Origin: Ascarosepion bandense
Taxonomy: Eukaryota > Mollusca > Cephalopoda > Sepiida > Sepiidae
Assembly (NCBI GenBank): GCA_037127315.1
Contig: JBBBDQ010000352.1
Location: 588,501 to 652,500 of the forward strand
Direction of reading: 5' to 3'
DNA: 64,000 bases
Shown here: one piece after another, positions 54,655 through 63,819 of the stretch
How the letters are laid out: each line of letters begins with the position of its first letter
Position numbering within the stretch: position 1 is the stretch's first letter
Position numbers and translations under genes: made by a program
Notes under the pieces: generated by a model
Told to the model about the DNA's origin: nothing
What the model saw: the letters and a program-made list of their open reading frames with translations, nothing else
Database searches by the model: none

Positions 54655-54817
54655 TTTTTGATCGATACTCGTATTTAAGTAGATATTCTGTTTATAAGCA
54701 AACAGTATATATATTTATTTCTACCGGCCTGATTATTATCAGGCCGGTAGAAATAAATATATAATACTGTTTGCTTATAAACAGAATATCTACTTAAATA
54801 CGAGTATCGATCAAAAA
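54655..54817. repeat. Large hairpin, about 79-bp arms, 4-bp loop
   Basis: Arms starting TTTTTGATCGATACTCGTAT and ending ATACGAGTATCGATCAAAAA are reverse complements apart from a 1-bp indel in the TA tract. The centre is GGCCTGATTATTATCAGGCC (loop TATT at 54734-54737). Confidence 0.92.
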
Positions 54818-55169
54818 TAATGTTCAAACAATTCATTTCAAATTGTCGGTTGTTTATAACCAGTTTCGTTAATCTTCGTTAATTTCCGTAATATAAAACA
54901 GAATATCTACTTAAATATGAGTATTGATCAAAAGTTATGTTCAAACAAATCATTTCAAATTGTTGGTTGTTTATAAACAGTTTTGTCAATCTTCATAAAA
55001 AATATGTATATATTGTATATATATATTGCAGCAATCTTTCTTCAATCTTTATAAAGGTGATGGACATGTTTTTTTGTTTATTCACTTTTTCTACTCTTTT
55101 ACTGGACAGAGAGATTATAAAAACCGTGAATAGTAATTATTTTCTCAAACACTTTCAGCCAGTTATCTT

Positions 55170-55480
55170 ACAAAGATAAAGGAAAAACTCTAAGTAACAG
55201 AAATGTGCTTCTGAAAAATGATGCTTGGGGTACCATGGACCAAATATGTCGAGCAATGACAAGGTTTTGGAGAGAATGGAAACAAAAAGAAAACTTATAC
55301 TTAACATCAGGAAGAGGTAATTGAAATTTCTGGGGCACGTAATGAGCAAGGAGGGCTTGGAGAATCTGATGCTCACAGGGTGGATAGAGTCAAAGAGAAG
55401 CAGAGAGGAAAAGTGCATGATATACTTGATAGGCTTAAACAAACAGATAACAGGGTTTAGGAGAAATAACAAAACAAAAT
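55170..55480 (+). mobile_element. RTE-type LINE 3' fragment
   Basis: ACCATGGACCAAATATGTCG, GAGAGAATGGAAACAAAAAG and GGAGGGCTTGGAGAATCTGA; one frame gives K-F-L-G-H-V-M-S-K-E-G-L-E-N-L. It is colinear with 38350-38600. Confidence 0.75.
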
Positions 55481-55781
55481 ATATTAAAAGCTTGGTTGTT
55501 TAGGTTTTGTAATAATTTTTAATGTACTGGATTAATTCCATATTTGTAAAAGAAAAATTGTATGAATTTTAAAAAAAACTGAATAAAAATTTGTGTTTTT
55601 TTTTTTCTTATGTATCACATACAATGACATATGTTTTTATTGTTATTGCTTCAAATGTGACTTTTTGTGTTTGTGCTAATGCTTGGTTTTTAAACTGCAT
55701 AAAAAGAATTGGGTATCTAGTCGAACATGTATCCACTAAAACCAATGTTTGAAGTAATAAAAAATGTTGCATTAAAAATAA

Positions 55782-55784
<3 letters not shown>

Positions 55785-55821
<37 letters not shown>
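55785..55821. repeat. (CA)n microsatellite
   Basis: A CA run directly before the MITE at 55824. Confidence 0.95.
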
Positions 55822-55823
<2 letters not shown>

Positions 55824-56200
55824 CTGGCCATAATTATTAGGCCATCCCAGTGTTTTAAAATACAATGTATTTCATACTATTTTTTTAGTATTTATTGCCA
55901 AGTGAATAATTGTAAATTAAAATAGAATGGTTCTTTTGTTAATACTGCACAATAACATGTGCATCAAATGAATTTATAAATATTTAATAATTATCTATAT
56001 TGCAGTTTCATCAATGAAAGAATGAATAAAATTTTGGGTGATTCGGACGAGTTCATCTTTACTTCCTTGCCTTGTAAAATTTTGCAAAGTAATAATAACA
56101 AAAGAACTATTCTATTGTAATTTGGCAATAAATACTAAAAATAGTATGAAATACATAATTTCTTTTAAAAAAACTGGGGTGGCCTAATAATTATGGCCAG
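55824..56200. mobile_element. Tc1/mariner-type MITE with long inverted repeats and TA duplication
   Basis: Both ends read CTGGCCATAATTATTAGGCC inward. The inverted repeats extend about 110 bp with small gaps (GTATTTCATACTATTTTT and AGTATTTATTGCCAA occur in both arms). TA flanks it on both sides (55822-55823, 56201-56202). It is 377 bp with no coding sequence. Confidence 0.9.
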
Positions 56201-56214
56201 TATCTATATATATA

Positions 56215-57368
56215 TATATAAAAGGCAACATGTTTGTGTGTGTCTATCTGTTTTTTATACACATCCACAATTTTTATCCAATTCTCACTAAATATCACAC
56301 AAATATTCTGTAGGCTTCTGGTCAGGTCATGGGCTACTTATTTTTTCCAATTTTCCCCCAACATTGGAAATCGATACCCCGATATCCAATCAGGTCTGCT
56401 CAAGATCAGGATTTCAGCCCTTTTATCATGTTTCTTACTACAAAATTTGCTCTAACTTGGTAAAATTATAGTTTTTAGTCTCGAACATTAGTAGATCTCA
56501 GATGACTCATTTTCCCCAATATTATAAATCGATACCCCTGATATTCTATTGAATCTGATCAAAAACCAATACTCAGCCATCAATATGGCTCATTTTCTCC
56601 AATTTTACTCTCGATGGGTACGATAAGTTTTCATGGACTTACTTGGGTTAGTTTATCTTCAGATGACTTATTTGACTTCAATATTAAAAATCGATACCCT
56701 GCTATGCTATCGGGTCTGAGCAAAATCAGGTTTTCAGCCATTTTATTTTGTTTTTTGCTTTGGGTTTTTCTCTAAGTAGGTATAATTATAGTCCTTAGTC
56801 TCAGCCATGATACCATTTACTCAGAGGACTTATTTAGCCTTCAAAATTCAATTTGCAACAGAAAACTTATTTGACATTGATACTGGAAATGCGGATGTGC
56901 GTTGTGGTGCAGTGGATATCAGCTCAGAACGCAAAATCAGGGAGCCGAGTGCGAATTCCAGTTGAATTCATTGCATTCACTTATGCACAAATACCCTTGG
57001 GAAAGGTATTAATCTGTCTCTTTCCTCTAGTTATGGGTTAAATAACAGGATAGATTGGGTTCTACAGCCTTGGCTGGCCACCAATCTACCACAAAAATAA
57101 TGGCAAACTACTGCAGGATTATCTTCTACCCAGTCAGTCATATCTCATGCAAGACATGATTGCTGAAGCGTTTCATGTATGGCACTTAACTGATCAAAAA
57201 TTGACTTGCATTCATTCATTTTTCTTTCAATCTACAGTTTTGCTTTGACTAGAAACAACTATTGCTTTTTAGTTTTTCATGCCAACATTCAAATAGTCTG
57301 AGCTCCAGGACTATGGATTAGTTTTAAAGCTTTCATTACACCCGAGCAATGCCGGACTATACTGCTAG
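56215..57368 (+). mobile_element. Non-autonomous Helitron, 5' end missing, SINE inside
   Basis: Begins at AAAGGCAACATGTTTGTGTG after a (TA)n tract, equivalent to the middle of the copy at 21174. Internal near-tandem blocks (AAATCGATACCC followed by TGATAT or TGCTAT) occur at about 56360, 56525 and 56688. It ends CACCCGAGCAATGCCGGACT, ATACTG, CTAG (57365-57368) then T. A SINE interrupts it at 56892-57194. Confidence 0.8.
56892..57194 (+). mobile_element. tRNA-derived SINE, full length, nested in the Helitron
   Basis: GGATGTGCGTTGTGGTGCAG to GGCACTTAACTGATC. The Helitron sequence GACATTGATACTGGAAAT resumes with AAAAATTGACTTGCATTCAT after it, so the SINE is the younger insertion. Confidence 0.92.
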
Positions 57369-57369
57369 T

Positions 57370-57412
<43 letters not shown>

Positions 57413-57566
57413 TAGAAGTAGTACAAACTAATGGGTTAGCAGGCCACTGTAGGTGATTATATTTTTTTTAGGTGTGCTCGATACTTAGGAGAACATTATA
57501 ATAAAAATATTAGACTTATAATAAAACTTATAAAGACTTATAATAAAAGACTTATAATAAAAATAT

Positions 57567-57602
<36 letters not shown>
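57370..57602. repeat. Two (TA)n tracts with an ACTTATAATAAAA-type repeat between
   Basis: TA runs at about 57373-57409 and 57570-57602. GACTTATAATAAAA recurs at 57511-57560. Confidence 0.9.
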
Positions 57603-57607
<5 letters not shown>

Positions 57608-57639
57608 CACACTCATATATATATATTTAGTTTGCCAAT

Positions 57640-57740
57640 AAAAATATAAATTTTATTACAATGAGCCAAGTTAAATATTAAAACAAAAAATGCCAGTCGA
57701 CTGGTTCCATTCCTCACTCATCAGAACTGCAATGATGAAA
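57640..57740 (-). repeat. Penelope-type terminal repeat
   Basis: The minus strand reads GCAGTTCTGATGAGTGAGGA then ACCAGTCGAC, in hairpin style, just beyond the 3' side of the Penelope RT pieces. Confidence 0.5.
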
Positions 57741-57826
57741 TATTATGACAAACTATATACATATATCATGGGTGACATGAATGAAAGGGAGGGGGAAAAT
57801 TATTTTGCTGAAGACGCTAGAGAGAC

Positions 57827-58770
57827 CTAACATAGCAAACTCAAGCAAGCACTCATTTTATTTACAAAGAGTTGGCCATCTGGACCTGATAACAGTATTT
57901 TCAACAACTTCAGATGAAACGATGAGTGTGACCTGGCCAAAACAGAGAAACAGTCTACACTAAAATCATGACCACAGCTTGAATTATTTATTAGATGGTC
58001 TGCAATGGAAGACTTGTATGTATTTTGAATGCCATCGCCAGACGAAAAATTGTTCTTCATTATTTTTTGTAAGCACGTGCTGCTTAATCGTAACATCCTT
58101 ATCTAGCGTAAATTTAAGGACTGGATGAACATCATTGAGTAGGGAGAAGAATTGGTCAGCCTCTGATTCACTGTTGAACTCACAAAAAGTGTCATTAACA
58201 TAATGGAAGCAAATTATAAGCCTAGAAGAACCTAAGAGTCGGCTCTCCTCATGAAAACCACAAATATATTTCTTAAAACAGAGCCCAAAAGGGAATCCAT
58301 TGCCACACGATCAATCTGATCATATATAACATTATCAAAACTGAAGCAAACAGACATGGTAGTAAACTTGTTAAGTTCAACAAAAACATCTTCAGGAATA
58401 GTCGAGGGAAACAAATAACTAAGACGTAGCAAATCACTGCAAATATCAATAGTCTCCAATGAGGGAACACACATAAAGAGGCTACAAATGTCAAATGAAC
58501 ACATAAACCCACACAATTATGGATAAAATGTGAAGAAGAAAATGAATCCTTTATACAAAAATAACTATAATGCTGCAACAATGGTTGCAATATTTCAGCA
58601 AGCCACTTAGCAACTTTGTGCTGAGAATACCGAATTATAGAAAGCATAGGTCTCAATAGGAGCCCATTTTTTTTTAATCTTAGGCAATCTGTAAAGGCAA
58701 GGACAAACAGAGCCAGAATAGAGATCTCTCAGAGGAAAGAACATATACTTTTATATATCAAAAACAGTAA
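57827..58770 (-). pseudogene. Penelope-like element reverse transcriptase
   Basis: On the minus strand: L-R-P-M-L-S-I-I ... K-V-A-K-W-L-A-E (58650-58580), I-K-D-S-F-S-S-S, F-D-I-C-S-L-F-M-C-V-P (58490, the RT A-motif region), S-F-D-N-V-I-Y-D-Q-I-D-R-V-A-M-D-S-L-L-G-S-V-L-R-N-I-F (58350-58260, B motif), then in another frame Y-V-N-D-T-F (C motif, about 58190; canonical second Asp replaced), F-F-S-L-L-N-D-V-H-P, and later a domain reaching 57830. Frameshifts separate the blocks. Penelope-like elements combine an ancient RT with a GIY-YIG endonuclease. Confidence 0.78.
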
Positions 58771-58864
58771 AAAGAAAATGTCTGAGAAAAGATAACAAAA
58801 AAGTAGAAATCTTTTTAGGGATTCATTGGACTAAATTTCTTATGTTGGTATAACGACACATGCA

Positions 58865-59160
58865 TGCAAACAAGGGGTACCAAAATGAAATTTCATGTAA
58901 CAATATGTCAGATTTATTGGTTACTCACTCTAATGAGACTGACCACAATTTTGACAAAAAAGATGTCACTCTGCTCAAAAGAGATAAAAATCCATTACAA
59001 CATAAATATCTAGAGAGTGCCTTGATTGCAAGAACATCTACAGTAAATTTGCACCTTGGCTCTTACAACACTTTATCATTCCTGGCCAATCTTCCAATAT
59101 CACAGTTTGGGATACCTAATCAAAAAAGTGATGGAAAAAAAAAAAGAAAAGCTCTAAATT
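58865..59160 (+). pseudogene. Penelope-like GIY-YIG endonuclease C-terminal part, opposite strand to the RT
   Basis: The plus strand gives T-H-S-N-E-T-D-H-N-F-D-K-K-D-V, then L-L-K-R-D-K-N-P and K-Y-L-E-S-A-L-I-A-R, a pattern of the segment after the GIY-YIG core (H-x-H-x-F-D-x-x-x-V ... L-E-S). The GIY-YIG residues themselves are not seen. It faces away from the RT, so the pair is a head-to-head rearrangement or two copies. Confidence 0.55.
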
Positions 59161-59239
59161 AATTTGGTAAGCTATAATAAATTAAAAATAATTCTGAATA
59201 ACTAAAAACAAATTCTAAAATCTTCCGCACCTCTTGTTT

Positions 59240-59345
59240 GTGTGCATATATAGTTCTACCAACGTAACAAATTTAGTCTGACGAAGTCCTAAAGGATCAA
59301 ACACTTCACAAATAAACATTTTTCACTTTGTCATACATTTTCTCC
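59240..59345 (+). repeat. Penelope pseudo-LTR hairpin motif
   Basis: GACGAAGTCCTAAAGGATCA followed by AAACACTTCACAAATAAACA and GTCATACATTTTCTCC; the same motif is inverted at 44007-44070. Confidence 0.65.
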
Positions 59346-59348
59346 CAA

Positions 59349-59369
59349 TATATATATGTATATATGCTT

Positions 59370-59421
<52 letters not shown>
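59349..59421. repeat. (TA)n microsatellite
   Basis: Long TA run with a single interruption. Confidence 0.95.
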
Positions 59422-59423
<2 letters not shown>

Positions 59424-59548
59424 TGGTTTAATAGATTCTTTCATTGTCTTCCTTGTACATTGGCATGAGAAATATTTGGAGTCAACTGCATAAAATTATT
59501 ATACACATTTACCTTATTAAGAATTTAAGATTGGTTAGCAATATATTT

Positions 59549-59830
59549 TTTATCAGTCATGTCTGTGGAACTTGAGGATTGGAAAATAAGTTGTTGCATT
59601 TTCATACATTCCATGCAATGAAAGATACACGGCTTTGAGCAGCTTGAAGCTGAGAAAATGCCACACAAAAAAGATTGTTTCACAGTATGCTTTTTTATCA
59701 CTCATGTCTATGGACTGTGAGGATTAGAAAATAAGTTGTTGCATTTTAATATGTACCATGCAATGGAAGATGCACAACTTTGAGTTGCTTGAAGCTGAGA
59801 AAAGGCCATGCAAAAAAATTGGGCTAATGA
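59549..59830 (+). repeat. Tandem duplication, 144-bp unit
   Basis: ATAAGTTGTTGCATTTT at 59587 and 59731, with matching TCATGTCT(G/A)TGGAC and CTTGAAGCTGAGAAAA blocks in both copies. Confidence 0.9.
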
Positions 59831-59984
59831 AAAGTCTTTGCTTCTAAAATCATGATGACATTCAAATTTTTAAGTAGGACTTTTTTCATTTTATTAACCT
59901 GTGCATAATGTGCCTTGTCAGGACATTAAATTTGAAAATCTAGCTTTATTTTACATTAAAATCATGACTAATATTTCTGCTGAA

Positions 59985-60343
59985 ACAAAGATGAGGAATT
60001 TGACTTTGAAGAGAAAGATGAATCAATGGGAGATAGCCAAGCAGCTGGGAATTTTTATAAACAGTGTTTAAATACCATCAAAATGATGGAAGTGTTTTAA
60101 GTGCAAAGGAAACCGGAAGACCACAAAAGTTAGACAAGAGAGATGAAAGAAAAACTGAATCTCACTAAATAATCCCAGATTAACAGACAAACAAGAGAAG
60201 TGAATGCAATCCTATCAGTGAAGTTTTAGTTGATACAGTACACAAGGTTTTATGAAAAACTTGAACTGCTATGTAGCAGCAAAATAATCATCATTAACTA
60301 AAAACATTGGAAAAGAAGACTGAAGCAGTCAAAAGAACATCTA
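59985..60343 (+). pseudogene. Tc1-type transposase, N-terminal DNA-binding part (piece 1 of 3)
   Basis: W-E-I-A-K-Q-L-G-I (helix-turn-helix), E-T-G-R-P-Q-K-L-D (GRPR-like motif), V-D-T-V-H-K-V-L, then A-A-K-(stop-broken) and K-K-T-E-A-V-K-R-T. Many stops. It is cut off exactly by the mariner insertion whose TA duplication starts at 60342. Confidence 0.7.
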
Positions 60344-61239
60344 CGAGGGTCATTCAATAAATAAGGTGAATTTTTTGGTATAAGGACTTCTAATACAGAT
60401 AGAAGCTTTCTTTTCTTTTTTTTTTTTCAATGTAGTCTTCCGGCAATGTCAAATATGTTTCCCATCTGTGCACAAGCTTCTGTATTCCCTCAGCATAAAA
60501 ATCTTTGGGCTGATGTCTTAGCCAATCACTCACAGCACTTTTGACTTCATCGTCACTTTCAAACTTCATGTCTCTCGTGAATGCTTTCAAGGGACCAAAC
60601 AGATGAAAGTCTGAATGGGCAAGGTCTGGGCTGTAAAGGGGATGAGGGAGCAGTTCTCAGCCCAGCTCGCTGATGGTCTGCACCATTTGGACTGCTGTGT
60701 GAGGCCTTCTGTTGTCTTGATGCTAGACAACTCTATGTGACAGATGACCCCCATGTTTGTTCAACAGATAGGCTCAAAGTCCTTGCAATGTCATCCACTG
60801 TCACCCTTCTGTCAGACTGAATGAGGTCATTGACTGATTTGATCACCCCAGGAGACCTCACTTCTGTAGGCCTCTTAGACTTGTCACCATCCTCAACACT
60901 GCTCCATTTTTCTTTAAACAATTTAACACACTTGTAAATATTGTTTTGGCTGAAACATGTAGCCCCATACACAGTTGACATTTTCCTATGAATTTCAACC
61001 GTTTTGCACCCTTCAGCAACCAAAAACTTGATAACTGACCTCTGTTCATTCTTGGAGCATGCCTCTTAGTCGGCCATCTTTGTTAATCTCCAAAACTCTC
61101 AAAGATTTTTTTCAGTCTGCAAAAAAAGTAAATCTCTTTGAAAAAGAAGTAAAGGAAAAAAAATTTTAAAAAGTAAGCTTCTATCTGTATTAGAAGTTCA
61201 CATACTGAAAAATTCACCTTATTTATTGAATGACCCTCG
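60344..61239 (-). mobile_element. Internally deleted mariner element with TIRs and TA duplication
   Basis: Both ends read CGAGGGTCATTCAATAAATA inward, with similarity continuing about 65 bp (TTCTAATACAGATAGAAGCT in both arms). TA flanks at 60342-60343 and 61240-61241. It is 896 bp against about 1.3 kb for complete mariners. Confidence 0.92.
60400..61070 (-). pseudogene. Mariner transposase missing the first catalytic region
   Basis: From 61070 downward: C-S-K-N-E-Q-R-S-V-I, F-S-Q-N-N-I-Y-K-C-V, V-T-V-D-D-I-A-R-T-L-S-L-S-V-E (helix-turn-helix), then an abrupt join to Q-D-N-R-R-P-H-T-A, G-x-E-L-L-P-H-P-L-Y-S-P-D-L-A-H-S-D-F-H-L-F and the C-terminal S-D-W-L-R-H-Q-P-K-D-F-Y-A-E-G. The spacing between second and third Asp is 34 residues. 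The block with the first catalytic Asp (roughly 140 residues) is deleted. Confidence 0.85.
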
Positions 61240-61243
61240 TAAC

Positions 61244-61818
61244 ATTTTTTTTTTTTTAATCAGTTCACCCCAAGCAAGGCGAAAATGCCACTGATGTGCA
61301 GGGGGCTACATAACTGTAAAAAGATTAATTAGAAGAGAGTGAGGAGTACAGACCAGTTCGAAAAGAGCAATAGAAAGATGAGAATGCAAGTGTGATGACA
61401 GTTACATAGGTGGAGGGGAAGGGAAGGATATACGGGGTGGGGGGAGAGCTAGAATCCAGTGTTTAATAGATGAGTATTGACATTGCATTTAAATTCTTGG
61501 AGGTTGTAGCCATCAGGAAAGCAAGAATATGGGAGCGAGTTCCACAGGCAGGAAGTGCGAGAGAAGAAGCTGCAGGAGTAGAATTGTCATCTGCATTTGG
61601 CTAACCTAACTGTGAATGGGTGGGACCCAGTTGCCAATCTGGTTGCACGAGTAAACACCTGTTGAGGAGGCACCAGTGACTTAAGTTTGTCTGAGCAGAA
61701 GCCATGAAAGTATTTACAGAACAGACAAAGGGAGGCCACATTTCATCAGTGGGGAAGTGGCTGCAGTCAAGCCGCCAAGTCAGTACCTATCACATTACAG
61801 ACTCTCCTTTGGAGCCTG
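61244..61818 (-). mobile_element. LINE 3' part, 5'-truncated, antisense, inserted in the Tc1 gene
   Basis: The T-run at 61245-61257, then AATCAGTTCACCCCAAGCAA and the tail, continuing to TTGGAGCCTGTCGAGA (61802-61817), the reverse complement of the L-D-x-L-Q-R-R-I-C-N coding region. Confidence 0.88.
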
Positions 61819-61824
61819 TCGAGA

Positions 61825-62172
61825 TGGAACATAACAAAAAGTAATTTTTAGTGATGAATGCAAAATAGTTAAATTCTAATGCAAGAGAATATGAAGACCA
61901 ATGAAATAATGCAAGAATTACAAAGATGGTAAAATTTTGAGGTGGGCATATGATGGTGTGGGGTGGCATCAAAAGCAATAGTAGAAGAAAATTGCAGATA
62001 GTTGGTTATAGCAGAAATGAAATGATGATAGAGCAATCAATTTTTACTGACAACAGTACCTACACTATTTGGTCAAAGAGACAATGTTCAGTGTGCTGTC
62101 TCAGCAGAAAGAAAGCACACGAGCTGATGTGAACTCTGGAACATTTTGTTATGAAGAAAGAAAGTCTTTACC
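61825..62172 (+). pseudogene. Tc1-type transposase, central catalytic part (piece 2 of 3)
   Basis: V-I-F-S-D-E-C-K-I (first catalytic Asp), G-G-H-M-M-V-W-G-G-I-K-S at 61940-61975, then in another frame Q-R-D-N-V-Q-C-A-V (second Asp region, about 62078-62105). It is interrupted at about 62172 by the next LINE. Confidence 0.75.
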
Positions 62173-62179
62173 AGCTTGT

Positions 62180-63021
62180 TTTTTTTTTTAATAATCATAT
62201 TGCCCCCAAGCAAGGCATTTTACTGCCACTGTTTTGCAGGGGTTTACATAGGAGAAAAGTGATGAGAAAGAGTGACAGGTTATAGGGGGTGTCAGGAAGT
62301 GGGTAAGAGAAGAATGAGAATACCAATGAGAGTGGAGTGGATGGAGAAGGAAGCATGAGAGAGAGGATGCAGGTTAGTGAGATAGGAGATGACAATTGAT
62401 TTTACATTTAAATTCTTGGGGATTGTGGCTGTCAGGAAAGCAAGTAAATGGAAGGGAATTCCACAGGCAGGAAGTTTGAGAAAAGAAGATGATATAGTAG
62501 AGTTTGCATTTACATTTTATTGGTTTCACAGTAAAAGGGTGGGACCTAGTTGCTAATCTTGTGGCTTGAGTAAGTTTATATATAAGGGGTAGCAGTGAGC
62601 TAAGTTCATTGGAGCAGAAGCTGTGAAAATATTTGTAGAAAAGACACAGGGAAGCCACATTGCGCCGGTGAGAAAGTGACTGTATCTGAGCTGCCAAGTT
62701 GGGATCTATCACATTACAGATACTTTGTTGGATTTTGTCAAGGTCATCTAGGTGGATAGCAGGAGCACTCAACCAGATATGGCAGCAGTATTCAGTGCAC
62801 AGGTGGATAAGGGCCCCTAGGTGGATAGCAGGACCACCAGACCAGATATGGCAGCAGTATTCAATGCACGGGCGTATAAGGACCCATAGGTGGATAGCAG
62901 GATGACCCAACCAGATATGGCAGCAGTATTCAATGCACAGATGGATGGTAGATTTGTGTATGTGCAGGATTGTTTCAGGCAGGAAAAAACTTCCTGCCGT
63001 ACACAGAGAACTAACTTTTTT
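62180..63021 (-). mobile_element. LINE 3' part, 5'-truncated, antisense, with an in-frame triplication
   Basis: The T-run at 62179-62189, then the LINE tail in reverse, reaching CAGAGAACTAAC at 63021. The minus-strand frame 62910-62374 is open through R-R-N-V-A-S-L-C-L-F-Y-K-Y and T-S-C-L-W-N-S-L-P. It contains three tandem copies of a 23-residue block (see 62750-62956). Confidence 0.9.
62750..62956 (-). repeat. 69-bp tandem triplication in LINE coding sequence
   Basis: AGGTGGATAGCAGGA-type starts at 62750, 62819 and 62888 give a period of exactly 69 bp (23 codons), so the frame is kept. The peptide block is E-Y-C-C-H-I-W ... P-A-I-H-L. Confidence 0.95.
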
Positions 63022-63514
63022 TGCTAGAAATAGTAAAGACAGTCATTTGTGCAGTGTTAGCTATGAAAATTATTTCTTTAGTAACTAACTGCTTAAGTTT
63101 TAGGCTCCATAGAAACTATGCATTTTCTGGGAAGTGGTAGTGTCTGGTTGTGCGCTGTTGGATTGCCGTGCATTACCAAGCATTCCTGTTCATGTTATCC
63201 ATCATCATTTTTAACTCATTCATCCATGTTTGTGTTTCCTGTATCTTTGTCTGTCCCATATGTGTGGTATTGCCATTGTGGAAGACTTGTTCATGCTCTT
63301 CTCATCATGATCCAGTGTTTGATTCTGCTGCTGCTGTGTTTCCTGAGCCTCTTCATTGGTGGATACCCAACCAATAAGAAGAAAGTTCCTTCAAACCTAA
63401 ACAACAAAAAATATATTAGTTTACTATAGACTAATTTTCAGCCAGAAGATGGATAAATTTTTCAGCATTATGAGTCTACTTTTTACATGGAATGTGCAAT
63501 AAAATGTTTCTTGT
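63022..63514. other. Unidentified insert between Tc1 pieces
   Basis: Lies between the LINE end and the third Tc1 piece. It is more balanced in base composition than the flanks, with a plus-strand frame of 103 codons at 63118-63429 that is hydrophobic (L-L-L-L-C-F-L-S-L-F). No family recognised on either strand. Confidence 0.4.
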
Positions 63515-63743
63515 GAATAAAGATGTTCAACTGTTGAAAGACTTGCTAGCACAAAGTCCTGATCTCAATATAACTGAACCATTTTGGTAAGAACTGAAAA
63601 AAGAAGTGCTCCAACAAAAACCATGCAATCTTGAAGAAGAATGAAAAAAAAAACTCCAATGAGAAAATCTGGTCCTTGTTTCATTCAATGCTGCATCGAT
63701 TTGGGAAATGATTTGATCCAAAGGCAGCTACACAAATTATTAA
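63515..63743 (+). pseudogene. Tc1-type transposase, C-terminal part (piece 3 of 3)
   Basis: L-A-Q-S-P-D-L-N-I-T-E-P-F-W (third catalytic acidic region), E-L-K-K-E-V, and the terminal S-K-G-S-Y-T-N-Y followed by TAA at 63741. Three in-frame stops. Confidence 0.8.
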
Positions 63744-63819
63744 CTTATATAACTTTGTTGTTCTGTAATTTCTGTATTAATAAAGATCACTTTTTGTAGA
63801 AGAAAACTTTTTTTTTCAA

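Larger units (their letters stand above)
54195..54970. repeat. Foldback element family with nested inverted copies
   Basis: The module ATTTAAGTAGATATTCTGTT appears at 54221, 54673 and, inverted (AACAGAATATCTACTTAAAT), at 54780 and 54898. The outer module CAACCGACAGTTTGAAATTG (54553) has an inverted partner CAAATTGTCGGTTGT at about 54839 and again at 54957. It is a cluster of inverted duplications around the hairpin at 54655-54817. Confidence 0.8.
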
